Shown here: positions 9,246 through 20,468 of the stretch, piece after piece
Numbering within the stretch: position 1 is the stretch's first letter
Layout of the letters: each line of letters starts with the position of its first letter
DNA from: Epithemia pelagica
Taxonomy: Eukaryota > Bacillariophyta > Bacillariophyceae > Surirellales > Surirellaceae
Direction of reading: 5' to 3'
Length of the DNA: 64,000 nt
NCBI GenBank assembly: GCA_946965045.2
Contig: OX337230.1
Span: 682,001-746,000, forward strand
Translations under genes and position numbers: made by a program
Notes under the pieces: model-generated
What the model was told of the DNA's origin: nothing
Databases searched by the model: none
Seen by the model: only the letters and a program-made list of their open reading frames with translations

Positions 9246-12079
9246 ATGGCCCTTTGGCCCTATCTTCATGCGGGACCACATGGCCGGTGTGCGAGTCGGC
9301 GATGTTGGGGTTGCCAGACTGTACCAAAGTCTGCGCAAACCTCCAAGCATCTTGCGCGTCTGTGTCATTCGTAAATGACTTTGTTTTTTCTAAAAATTGT
9401 CGCATTTCCTCGATGCGGGAAGGGTTGTTGTGTGCAACGTACTTGAAAATGAGTTCAATTTCTTGCATGGTTGTTGCCGAGAATTCGTTGTCGCCCTCTC
9501 CTGGGTCTAGGTTGTCGTCGCTACCAATGAGTGCCCGCGAGTGGTCGTCTGATTCCTCAGTGTCCATCATGTCGTCATTTTTTTGTTCGTCTTCGGTTTG
9601 TTCCGCCAGTGCGGCGAATTGGTTCCGTTTGGCCGGAGGTTTCGAGTCTTCGTTGTCGGAGGTTTGGGCCGCGAATTGGTTTTGGTTTGTTTGGGCTGCC
9701 ACTGTTGTCCAATCTGTTCCGTCGTCGTAGGGTCACTTGCTTCTTCGTCTGTTGGGTGCATAGCGGAGGCGCTACGTTTGTTGGTCGGTGTGCTTTTGGG
9801 ATCATTTGGTTTGGTTGTTGGTGTTGTTGGAACGTCGGCGTCGGTCTCCTCCGTGTTGTCTTCCAGGTTGTTGTGCTTTCGGCGTAGCAGCCGGTTCGTG
9901 AAGGCCAGGAGTCTGTTTGTGTGACTTGATGAGGAAGGAGTTGTCGGGTCTTGGTTGGTGGTTTGTTGTCTCGGAGGTATCGCCGCCACTGCTGCCAGGG
10001 TGGGGAGCAGGATGTTTTCCGGGAAGTCTGGGTGCTGTCTAATCGTGTTGTTGGTTAGCAAATGAGTGTCCGGCGTCTTCCGCAAATATAGAGTGTAGTA
10101 CTGCGTGTCTGGGTCCTCATTGTTGAATTCGGGGAAGACAGCCACGAATTCTCGTAGGTGTCGTAGTCGCTGCCAGTCGCCGTCGGTAGCTTCTTGGTTT
10201 ATCGGTTTCAGTTTGATCCGGACGCAGGCTCCGAAAAATTGGTCAATATCCTTCAGTGCCTCCAACGTTGCCGCTCGATTGGCCTGGCTTGTTGGCATAG
10301 GGATGATTTGGATGTTGTTTTTGTTCCACTTGAGTTCGGTGTTTCTGTTTGCTGCCTGATAGGCGTTATAGCTTCGAAGCAGGGCTTCGAAGTTGTTTCG
10401 CGACGAAGCCGTGATGTAAATGGCCGGGACTTGGCCACGTTGTTTGTTTTTCAGTTCCCCGCTGAACGTTCCTGAGCGGCATCCCACGTGGTTGAAGAAA
10501 TCCAGGTAGTGCAGTTTGCGGGGTAGATGGGGGGTTAGGGTGTTCTGGATGTCGGAAGTGAGATCCAGGGCCGCCCGTCGATGTTTGATTGTTTGAGCCG
10601 GCACACCGACGACAATGCCGAAGGTGTCGCTCGTCCTGTTGTTGCATGCAGGTTGGTACACGTTGATTTGGTCCCAACGGGGGTTAATCGTTGGATTGGA
10701 TTGTTTGGTGCCTGGCCGGAGAACGGTTTGTGAGTCGAATTCGTCGTACACAAAATCGTCGTTGTGGTGTTTGTGCCACATTTGGAGTACGAAACGTAGG
10801 CCTTGCTCTGTAAAAATCTCGGTGTCAAAGACGTCGTTTGCTGGAGCCGGAGAAAGGGTGACATGGAAGGTGGAGGTATGTCCGCTTCCTTTGGTGGATC
10901 TAGTCTGGTTGTCCGACCTGAATTGGCGCGATCCAGATTGCTTGGTCTCGAGAAAGTCCACGGAGTGGACCTGGAGCCACATGGGCTCTTCCCGTTTGCT
11001 ATGATGAAAGAAGACTTCGTTGAGATGCGTCTTCATGGCTTGTTCCGTGAGCCTGGGAAGGGTAGACTCGACTTGGGGGTTTTGGTGGTGGTTCACCGCC
11101 ACATGTAGGTGAATCAGCGTCGTTGGTTCCGGCGACGGGGGACGTTTTGTTCCGGTGTTGGTTTTGAGGTATGGATTCTTGGCTGTTGGGGTGCCTGCTT
11201 CGCTGTCGGATCCTGGTTCGTTGTTGAAGGTGGTGGTGGTATCGTCGTGGTTGGTTTTGTTGTTTGTTGTTGGCTGAGTCTCCTCTTCCGTGTGTCCGTA
11301 AGTGTTTTGTTCGTTTCCGTTTTGGTTGTTGTTGGTGTTGGTTTTCTCCGTGGTTTTGTCGTTGTTGTTGTTGGTGTTGTTTTTGGTGTTTTTCTCATTA
11401 GTGGAGGTGGTGGTGCCTGTTGTTTTCTCGGTGTGGATGTCGGTGGTGGGTTCTTCGGTGGTTTTCTGGTTTGTTTTTTTGTTTTCTTTGTTGTTGTTGC
11501 GGCGATCGGGGGTGATGGCGGTGGTGCTGTGCAGGTTGGTGGCTACGAGGGGGATCGGGCCGAGGGCGGTCAAGTTGCTTTTGGAGCGGGTCTGGCGGCG
11601 GCCGGAGGAGGGCTTCGAATGGACTTGCATCTTCGGGTGCTGGTGGTAGTTTTGCTGGTCGGTTGATGCTTCGGCTGAGAGCTTGGGGCGAAAAACTCGG
11701 TTTTCACTGGTTTTGTGGCCGAGTCCTTTCGGTTGGTTTGTTGGCCGGGTCATTTGTAACTGAGCAATGACTCGTTGAAGGGCTTGATCTAGTTGTCCGG
11801 TCATTCCTGTCGGTGGTGGGCAGATGGATTGCTTGGTGCTTGGTGTCTTGCTGGCCTTGTCGCCGATTTGTTTGGCGGTGGCCCTGGTTGTTGTTGCTTG
11901 GTTCGTCGCTGGTGGCGGGTGTGTGCCTGAGCGGGGGAGTGGAACGTCGACGGTGGAGGTGTCGACGTGTATTTGTTCTTTGTTGTTGGTTTCGTGTCGA
12001 GGGCCTGTTGTTGTTGATCGGCTGTCTGGCAGGGTCATTCTTGGGCTTGGCTTGGTCATTCGCTCGTTTGGTTTGCTGA
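9238..12079 (-). pseudogene. Non-LTR element ORF1 (3' part), frameshifted
   Basis: This long frame is rich in Thr, Asn and Gln, with a central part (about 11000-10000) that is less repetitive and may be a nucleic-acid-binding domain; I do not recognise it. The reading frame ends at 9567. A better continuation, acidic and Gln-rich with QFAAQT and NQFAAL repeats, lies in another frame from about 9730 to 9238, implying a one-base frameshift near 9725-9735. At its 5' side the frame runs exactly into the Copia-2 target duplication and resumes in frame at 20464, so the ATG-initiated look of the frame inside the LTR is accidental. Confidence 0.7.
12075..12079. repeat. Target-site duplication of Copia-2, left copy
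   Basis: GCTGA abuts the left outer edge of the Copia-2 LTR and is repeated exactly at 20464-20468. Five base pairs is normal for Copia integrase. Confidence 0.93.
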
Positions 12080-12862
12080 TGTTACAATTCTTTCTGAATC
12101 GTAGGGACATTGATGCTCGGTAGAGCAGACAATCAGGTAGGTCACCAACCGATACAAGCTTCTCAGGGTCAGAGAAGCAAGCAAGTCGAAGTCTATCAGA
12201 AGGATAGTCGGGACACAAAAGAGGATGTGATAAATGGTGATATTGTTAGATTGTGTGTTGATTACTACGATAGGTCTACGTGAAATGTTCGGTCCTGCCA
12301 AGGGTCATGTGTCATAGGTTCTTGGCGGCAACAGGTTTGGAATAGTTGGAGTTGATTCATGTGATGTATATGACATGTATATGTGGGCGGATAACATATA
12401 CAGGGTCAACAGCTCTTGCTTTGGGTTGGCATAGTTGTTTTCATGGCGCGCAGCTTGTTGACAATTTGGAGATTGTGGGAATGGAAATATGGTCTCGCGT
12501 GATCGTGTGTCGTGCTTGGGATACTTAGACCGTTGGATCGGATAGATGCCGATAGCGCTCGGATGTCGCTTGGGCGCGCTCGATGATTTCGGGCGCGTAC
12601 GCTTAGGGCGTTAGTATAATGTCCGAGCAACGGCCAAATTTATGTCCGTTGTAATACCGCACGACCCAGTTTAGTCTTGAGAGTGAGTTCGTCAATCTAT
12701 TCTCACTTTTCATGATTTGCGAAGAAATATAGGTCGATATAGCGCGAAGCTAGGAAACATAGCTCGAAGCTAGAGGGCATGATGCGATAGCACGAGGCTA
12801 TGTGACATGGGGAATCGATGAGATGTAGAATCTAACCACCATAGACGGTGAGAATTCTAACA
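12080..12862 (-). repeat. Copia-2 3' LTR (783 bp)
   Basis: Reads TGTTAG...TGTAACA on the minus strand. It matches the 5' LTR at 19681-20463 in length and, as far as I can see, in sequence. The gag-pol stop lies inside its first bases. Confidence 0.95.
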
Positions 12863-15800
12863 CTCCCCACAACTCGTCGTTTCAGCCTTGTCATCATTGG
12901 ATTTATTGAGATCTTGAACTTCTCCTTTCCAAAACAACAATGGCTTGAGCATGGGCCAAATAGATACGAAATCCCAATGTTTGCTAAGGATATCGGCAGG
13001 GTTGGTCTTTCCATCTTTCCAGTAGAATGCAACATACTTTGCTGCGATGGCTTCACGAACTCGGTGGTATGACAGAAGATGGTGTCTCTTGGATAGTATG
13101 GAGTGAGGAACGGTTGCATTGAGCACAACAGATCTGTTATCTCCGTACAAGTAACTTCGCTCTCGGATAGGTACTCCAAGGTAGCGGAGAGAATGTCGTA
13201 ATTCTGTAATCTGATCTATTGCTGTCCTTGCAGCCACAAACTCGGATCCATAGGTAGCAGTTTCCACCGTGCTCTGTCTCTTGCTGTACCAGTCAATAGG
13301 TGTTCCGTTCAACAAATGTAGAACAGCAGTGACGGATTTACCAGTGACTATGTCATGCATGAGATTGGCATCAACATAATGAGTTGTGGTAACATAGCGG
13401 CCAAGAGGTGTTGGGCAGTCTTCAGGAATACGTTCACTTGCATTCGAATAGACAGTGCGAGTCCAATCAAATTCTTGGGTAGGAAGACTTGAATAATCAG
13501 GCTCTCCAATCCTAAATCTGATTGCGCCTTCTGGGAGATGTGCAAGGTATCCATAGATACGCTTGGCTCTATCAAGATGTCCTTTCCTCGGAGCAGCACG
13601 AAAGCGTGATAGCGTCATTGTAGCGGTGAAGACGTCGAAACGACCAATAGTGATCACCCATTGGAGTTGTCCAATCAGAGTTTGGAAATGGCTAGTACCT
13701 TCTTCATCAAGGAGCTCAGAATCATCCAATTCAGGATGGTCTCCACCAATAAGAGGTGTTTTGGCTTTCTTGGGTTTCTCCTTGAAGATTCGTTCGAAAG
13801 TGTCCATCATCTTACCAATGTAGCGTCTTGGATCTGCTACGAATGTTCCATCAGAATCCTTGGTGTAACAACATCCCAAATGGAAATCAATAGGTCCATC
13901 TCCTTTGAGTTTGAAGTTGTATTTCTCCTTCAGGATCTTGCAGATATTCCCAGGATCAGTAGAAATAATGGCTAAGTCATCAACGTATACGGCAATGTAT
14001 TCGTAACAGTCTTCTCCAGGTGCTTTCCTCATCCAGATATCCGGATCTGCTTTGCTTGGTGAAAATCCCATGTCTGTCAAAACATCGAATAAGACATCAT
14101 GCCAGCGTGCGCCTGATGACTTCAATCCATAAAGTGCCTTGTATATAATCAGGATGTGACCTTCTAATTCCTTGAATTCAGGTCCTGCGACAATGAAAAT
14201 TTTCTCCCCTGTCAAGGCTTCCAGATATGCATTTCCAATATCTGCTCCCCATATTTCCAAGTCATTCAAAGTACCCAGGAATAAGGCAATGCGGAGGTTG
14301 CGAATGGAAACAACACCTGAATAGATTGTCTCAACAGGTTCTTTTGTGAGATGTCCATCTGCGACAAGTCTTGCTTTATGTCGTCCATCATGTTTTACGT
14401 CAAAGACAAGATGCACACGTATCTTATGATATCCTTCAGGTGCATTGGATACTTTCCCTTTAATGAAGATGGCTTTCCCAAAATCCTTGAATGTCTTGTA
14501 GGACTGGATCTGTGACAATTCTAATTCTGTTGCATCCTGCCACTTTGTGTTGCCATGTTGTTTATCAAGAGCAACAGCTTCCTCATAATTGCGTGGTACT
14601 TGAAATCCAAACTTATACTTGACGGAATGGTGAACTTGTTTAATCCTTGACTGTTTGGCTGCTCGAATGAGACGTTTGCTTGTTTTGACATAACGTTTCA
14701 AATGCTTCCATCCAGGTTCGTTGAGTAAACCATGTTTCTTTCCATAAATTGCTACAGTGATCGGATCATCATTGGCGATGAGTGATAAAGGTTCATAGGT
14801 AGTCTCCCCAGTTTCCCAATCAACAAGCAAATTATATTTGCTCCCCTTGTAATCTGGATCAGTTGTGTTCAGTGGGCCTTGATGGGCAATGACATCCCTG
14901 AACCTGAAAAGATTATCTCCAGAGGTTTGAGCTTGGTTATCTCGTTCGATATACTCCATGAGTTGATTATAGGATATCATCTCATCAACATCAGAATTTG
15001 TCTTTCGGTAAATGTACTTGACACGTTCTTCCTGTTTCGTTGCTTCTTCATTAAGATCAATGACTCGTTTGATGACACGTGCACGGTGTCGCTCCCCATT
15101 TTTTTCTGTGTCGCATAGGAATGTGCGTCCTATCATGTCGTCAAAATCGATCGTGGGCATTGGTTTGGATGGATCTTCACTATCACTGCGAATGAAGACA
15201 GTGTCAGCTTGCTTATCATTGTCATCCTTCTCAGACGAATCCTCCCCTGAAGGTCGATCCACACGTAGGTTAGGTGTAGTGGATTCAACACGGCGAACGG
15301 CAGAACGATAGATTATCTGGTTATCCTGGGTGAGAATTTTCCAAGTAAAAGAATCACCAACGTTGTGAGCAAAACCAACCCAGTGGCCAAGTTTCTCATC
15401 AGAAGAAGATGGATAGGAACCGGAATTGGGTTCAGCGGGGTCGACACGGTAGTAAACCTCATCCCAGAAAGGAAAGAACAAGAGATGAGTAATGTCGGGT
15501 GGGCGACCGGAGAGAGCCTCAAGAGGAGTGCGACCGGAGTGGGTGGGTGATGACGTATGGTTCAATAAGTCACAGACATACTCAAGGCAAAGAAGCCAGG
15601 TGTTGGCAGGGCAACCAGTGGCATTCATGAGAGCGTTGGTCATACGTTTAACGGTCTGATAACGGTTTTCAGCCTTATTCTGGTGTTGATGATAAGGTTC
15701 AGATCGATACTCCCCAATAAGCAAAGTGCGAAGAATGTCTTTGACCTTTTGAGAGATGAGAGATGAACCACCATCACTGATAAGGGTCTCCATGGCACCA

Positions 15801-18544
15801 CGAAACCGGATGTTATCCTGGAGAGTATTGACAAACTGTTTGGTCGACTTGATCCCATAGATATCAGTAACCAGAGTATCTCGACCAACAAAGATTTGTG
15901 CGACTTTACCGCCATGGTCAACAGCAGGGGTGTCGGAGAAAACCGAGTCAGTAGCAACGGGTTCATGACGTCGAGGTATATTAAGGACCGGATTGCGAGC
16001 CTTGAAATGTTTCTTGAGGGTGTCGTGGTCAAAAGTAATGCTACCATTACGTGTAGTGTGCTTGAACGTATCGGCAATAACATCTTCAGATTGCCAACCA
16101 AAGAATGGACGGAACTTCTTCCAGTCATATGCTTCCTGGTAACGACGGTGGACAGAGGCATGAAGTGTAGGATCATTACCTTCTGCGTCAGCATAGATAG
16201 AAAAGAAGGGTGCGTCGTCAGGTCCATGATCATATGGGAGATCCAAAAGGAGATTGAGGTTACAAACAACACGATCAGTGTACTCCCCATAGTTGTCATA
16301 TGGATGGTTCGACATACTACCATCAGTCTTGACGTGTTTCCAATCAGGATCATTGTCAGAGGGTGTGGGAGAATACGAATGGTCTAGAACACCAGGATCT
16401 CATGTGTCGGGTGACGTGAAGATGATCTGAGGTAAGGTATCCATGTCATCGTCGCTGGGGATACCCAAGGAGTGGATGTAGGCTAACCCATCCTTGATGT
16501 GAAGGGGTATGGCACGACCATCAAGTGTAGTGATGCGTTGTTTACCATCAACTTTAACAGATCGTTCATCAACAGCAAGTCCGAAATGCTCGAATTGACC
16601 AGGAGCATGGATAGATAAACCCTTCCCATAATAAGCATATTCATTGAAGATGCCGACAATAGGTCCGTCATTGGTCTCAAACTTTGCGGCACATGTGACG
16701 ACAGGAAGTCCAGTGAGTTCATGGTTATCAATACCCACAATAGTGATATGACGGCCAGTCTTAGAAAGGATGCGCATGTCAGAACCCGCAAGTCCTCCAT
16801 TAGCACCACGGTCAATCAATTGATTTCCTGGTAAAGTAGATTTCCTGGAAAACAGATAGCGTGGAACATGTCCTGCTTGTTTATGCATGTTGGCTTTGAA
16901 AGTAACCTTCTTGCTTGTCTTGGACTTGGCGTTAGAAAGAACACTAGTCAGGTCAGTTGCCGGGTGATTGATATCAGTCGTCATGGCTTGGTTGATAAAT
17001 TGTGTAACCGGATCTGAATCATCTGAATGCTCAGGGACTACGCCAGGTGAGTCGTCATCAGATGCAACTTGGTTGGGGTCAGGATCAGGTTCCGGATCAA
17101 TGTCGAGGGCATGTGTTTGCACTGTCCTCGGTGTTGTTGATGAAGGTGCTTGAATCATCTTGTTATACTCAATGATCAACTTGCGATCTTCTTCAGAAAG
17201 TTTGAACCATAGGTCACGCGGTAGACTAACCTTGGACGAAGAGGATGGAGATTCAGATGTCGCTTTGGTGTTGTGGACATGATACTCCATATCATCTTGT
17301 GAGGTTATGTCAGCATCTGTATCTTGGCCATATAGTGATTCATGTTGTTTGACATGTCGACGGCGACTATGAACAGATGACTGGGTTGCTTGATCATGGT
17401 CATAAGCTGCGTCTAGAAGGAGACGGAAGTATGATTGATAGCAAAGGGATTTTGCACCGGATTTGGTGTTCACCACATTATCCAAGATCTTGACTCGGCG
17501 GAGATCAGGTACCTTTTCTACAGCTTGCATGAGGAAGGTCATCCTGGTATGATCAGGGATGCGATCAGACAATGTCACTAAATTGTCTAGCAAACGTAGC
17601 TGCTCTTGAAAGTGTAGAAGAAATTGACGTGTTGTTCCGCGCCATGTGTCGTCAAGACGTAGATTGGAAATGTAGTTGGTTAAGCGGAGGACTTCTCGCT
17701 TTGCTAGGTCGGATTCGGTATGCAAAGAGTGTAACTTCTGCAATACGGCACGCGCATCTTCATCATGTTCATGTTCACGTACATAGGCTCGACCTTGGTC
17801 AGTCTGAATGATACGGACAAGAACGGAGTAAAGAAATACTTGTTGCTCTTGAAAAAGTTCTTCGGCATACTCATCATCATGGGGTGGTGTGTATTTGAAA
17901 TTCAGGACGTTGGATAGGCCTTGAGCCTTAGCTGTAGTCTTGAATACACGCCAGAATGAATCGTAGTATCGTTCATCCTTGAATACCTCGTATGCAGTTG
18001 CGTCGCGCTTAGTTCCCTTTCTGAATGCTGTAAGGTCTTGTTGAGATTGGGATGCGGCAGTAACTGTGCTGACAGATTTCACAGATGACGGTGACTTCAT
18101 TGGCGAGACTGGGACTTGACTAGGTGGTCCCTTAGAGAAATCTGTGTTGATCCTCCAAGTGTTGAACTCTTTCCTCGTTAGGTTCATCCAGTCGCTATTG
18201 GATAGCTCGTCTTGAATTTCATTGGTCTTGTATGTGGCCCAATAAGCCAAGAGCTTGATCTGCTGTCTTGTGGGGCCTTGTAGATCATGTGTCTGTTTGT
18301 TGACCTTGTATTGTGTCAGTTCCTTCATGGATTCCTTGGTATTAGTTTGCATATACGAGATAACATGGGTAATGTTCTCAAAACCATGGTATTTCATCCA
18401 CTTCATTAAGTAGTCGGCCCTTTCTTTGGTGAAGAATTGGCAGACAGTAAATATGATGTGGTCGAATAGGTCTGTGTCCGAGACATTGTCTTGGTTATCT
18501 TCTCCCTTAGGAGTCGTAGGTGTCTTGGGTGATTGAGGATCCAT
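12857..18544 (-). pseudogene. Copia-2 gag-pol with a single nonsense codon
   Basis: This is the same polyprotein as at 276-5963, collinear throughout. It is broken once, at 16400-16402, where TGA stands in place of the TGG Trp codon found at 2418-2420 in Copia-1. The 714-aa N-terminal piece holds gag and the protease-like motif; the 1152-aa remainder holds integrase, RT and RNase H. Apart from scattered substitutions, mostly silent or conservative, the frame is otherwise open, so the break is recent. Stop readthrough is possible but unsupported because the sister copy has Trp. Confidence 0.9.
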
Positions 18545-18864
18545 GGTGTTATTTGGTTGGTTCGATGTTTATTTAATGTGCGGTGTGATGTGGTTTATTT
18601 AATGTGTGATGTGATGTGAACCCGGATGTACCACGTGTGCCACGTATGTACCACGTATGTGATACCCGGATGTGTGTTGTGATGTGCGACTCCTGGGAAT
18701 TTCCGTTGATTTCGACAAATTTTCGCCGAGTTTCAACAAATTTTCGCCGAATTTTCGCGATTTGACGGGAATGTGTGGCGTGTTGTGCGACCAAGGGTAC
18801 CCGGATGTGCGTTGAGTTTAAGTCTTGGAAAGGTTTTGAGAGGACGGGAGTTAACTATGAGTAA
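18545..18864 (-). promoter_or_regulatory. Intercistronic leader between Copia-2 extra ORF and gag
   Basis: A 320-bp non-coding stretch carrying the same repeats as the Copia-1 leader: ACGTGG words at about 18631-18656, a duplicated TCGGCGAAAATTTG block and a duplicated CACATTAAATAAAC block. Because an ORF precedes it, gag-pol must be reached by an internal promoter, splicing, reinitiation or internal entry. None can be chosen from sequence alone. Confidence 0.4.
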
Positions 18865-19644
18865 TTAAGCTTCGGTCTCCGAATCCTCACCCTCTTCCGA
18901 ATGATCAGAGTCGCTTCCAGGCTCAGATGGGGCAGCACAAGCAACAGAAGAAGGGGAATCACCTTCAGCCAGGTGGTTCTCGACCTCGGCACGCAAAGGG
19001 TAGATAGTTGCACGATGGTCCTCGATGGTATGGACCTCGTAGATGTAGGCAACGTAGTTATCTAGGCGTACAACGTTAGGAGGCAGAGGGCAAGTCGTCG
19101 CGTTCACGACGTGGATGGTATTGTAGTATCCAGTTGGGCGCTCGAAGGTTAGGAAGCGGAGGTGGACAGTACGGATGGGGTTGCCCGAGAGGGCGGCAAA
19201 GATGAGGCGACGCCTCGGAGAACGATGAAGTTGGTCGTTCAGACGGTCAATGTCTTCTTGGTCGACGATGTGGGTCACCGATTGGAACTGGCGTTCGATC
19301 TGGGTCTCCCCACGGATGATCTCGGGATCGAAGGTCGAACAAGTTGGTTGGCGGAAGTACTTGATATGATCAGCAATCAACCGGGTGGTACGACGGGATC
19401 GAGAAGGGACGAGCCGACGAGGCGGACTCGGGGGCCGAAGCAACGGCGCAGGGATTGGAGCGTGAGGCTGGGTTGGAGTCTCGAATGGGTTGCTGTTGGA
19501 ACTGTCGACGGAGATGTTGACCGATGTGTTGGCTGCCTTCGGCGTCGGCACCAGTTCCTGCTGCACCAGGGTATCGGGCTGCCCGGGATGCAGGTTGGCT
19601 CGATAGATCTGTCGTACAGGAGTGATAATCTCGTTAGTATCCAT
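18865..19644 (-). CDS. Extra Copia-2 ORF between 5' LTR and gag, function unknown
   Basis: This 259-aa frame starts with an ATG 37 bp inside the 5' LTR boundary and ends 321 bp before the gag ATG. It is not the gag N-terminus: gag has its own ATG and a separate frame conserved in both copies. The N-terminal third is Pro/Ser/Arg-rich with PPSPPRR-like stretches. The middle (about residues 95-215) looks globular. The C-terminus is strongly acidic (EEGEDSETEA). I recognise no domain. Most Copia elements place nothing but untranslated leader here. Its open state in a young element suggests selection, but its left-edge counterpart in Copia-1 is off the window, so conservation cannot be tested here. 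Confidence 0.75.
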   Translation of the reverse strand: MDTNEIITPVRQIYRANLHPGQPDTLVQQELVPTPKAANTSVNISVDSSNSNPFETPTQPHAPIPAPLLRPPSPPRRLVPSRSRRTTRLIADHIKYFRQPTCSTFDPEIIRGETQIERQFQSVTHIVDQEDIDRLNDQLHRSPRRRLIFAALSGNPIRTVHLRFLTFERPTGYYNTIHVVNATTCPLPPNVVRLDNYVAYIYEVHTIEDHRATIYPLRAEVENHLAEGDSPSSVACAAPSEPGSDSDHSEEGEDSETEA

Positions 19645-19680
19645 GAAACCACAAGGAAATAAGCTTTGAGACTGTTAATC

Positions 19681-20463
19681 TGTTACAATTCTTTCTGAAT
19701 CGTAGGGACATTGATGCTCGGTAGAGCAGACAATCAGGTAGGTCACCAACCGATACAAGCTTCTCAGGGTCAGAGAAGCAAGCAAGTCGAAGTCTATCAG
19801 AAGGATAGTCGGGACACAAAAGAGGATGTGATAAATGGTGATATTGTTAGATTGTGTGTTGATTACTACGATAGGTCTACGTGAAATGTTCGGTCCTGCC
19901 AAGGGTCATGTGTCATAGGTTCTTGGCGGCAACAGGTTTGGAATAGTTGGAGTTGATTCATGTGATGTATATGACATGTATATGTGGGCGGATAACATAT
20001 ACAGGGTCAACAGCTCTTGCTTTGGGTTGGCATAGTTGTTTTCATGGCGCGCAGCTTGTTGACAATTTGGAGATTGTGGGAATGGAAATATGGTCTCGCG
20101 TGATCGTGTGTCGTGCTTGGGATACTTAGACCGTTGGATCGGATAGATGCCGATAGCGCTCGGATGTCGCTTGGGCGCGCTCGATGATTTCGGGCGCGTA
20201 CGCTTAGGGCGTTAGTATAATGTCCGAGCAACGGCCAAATTTATGTCCGTTGTAATACCGCACGACCCAGTTTAGTCTTGAGAGTGAGTTCGTCAATCTA
20301 TTCTCACTTTTCATGATTTGCGAAGAAATATAGGTCGATATAGCGCGAAGCTAGGAAACATAGCTCGAAGCTAGAGGGCATGATGCGATAGCACGAGGCT
20401 ATGTGACATGGGGAATCGATGAGATGTAGAATCTAACCACCATAGACGGTGAGAATTCTAACA
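19681..20463 (-). repeat. Copia-2 5' LTR (783 bp)
   Basis: Same sequence as the 3' LTR at 12080-12862. The internal side continues GATTAACAGTCTC on the minus strand. There is no TGG directly after the LTR, so a primer site complementary to a mature tRNA 3' CCA end is not evident. Internal tRNA priming, known for some Copia elements, is possible. Confidence 0.95.
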
Positions 20464-20468
20464 GCTGA
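20464..20468. repeat. Target-site duplication of Copia-2, right copy
   Basis: GCTGA, identical to 12075-12079. Confidence 0.93.

Larger units (their letters stand above)
6741..12079 (-). mobile_element. Non-LTR (LINE-type) retrotransposon, main body
   Basis: This is the body of a two-ORF non-LTR element read on the minus strand: ORF1 at 12079-9238, ORF2 from 9245 down to 6741. The 3' end is lost at 6740, where the Copia-1 LTR was inserted. The 5' end was separated by Copia-2 and continues at 20464-21036. ORF2 starts with C2H2 fingers and has no apurinic-type endonuclease at its N-terminus. This suggests a lineage with a restriction-like endonuclease downstream of RT (as in R2/NeSL groups), and that part would lie in the missing segment. 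One nonsense codon and one frameshift show it is decayed. Confidence 0.85.
12080..20463 (-). mobile_element. Copia-2, complete LTR retrotransposon (8384 bp)
   Basis: This is a complete minus-strand Copia element: 5' LTR 19681-20463, an extra ORF, a leader, gag-pol, and 3' LTR 12080-12862, flanked by GCTGA. The two LTRs look identical by eye, which suggests a recent insertion. It split ORF1 of the non-LTR element. Its gag-pol carries one stop codon, so any transposition would need protein from a sister copy such as Copia-1. Confidence 0.95.

Noticed and set aside
9152-9730. 192-aa plus-strand frame across the ORF1/ORF2 junction
   Set aside because: Antisense shadow; the minus strand has zinc fingers and the ATGAGTAA overlap.
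11109-11666. 185-aa Val/Gly-rich plus-strand frame
   Set aside because: Antisense of the Thr/Asn-rich low-complexity part of the non-LTR ORF1.
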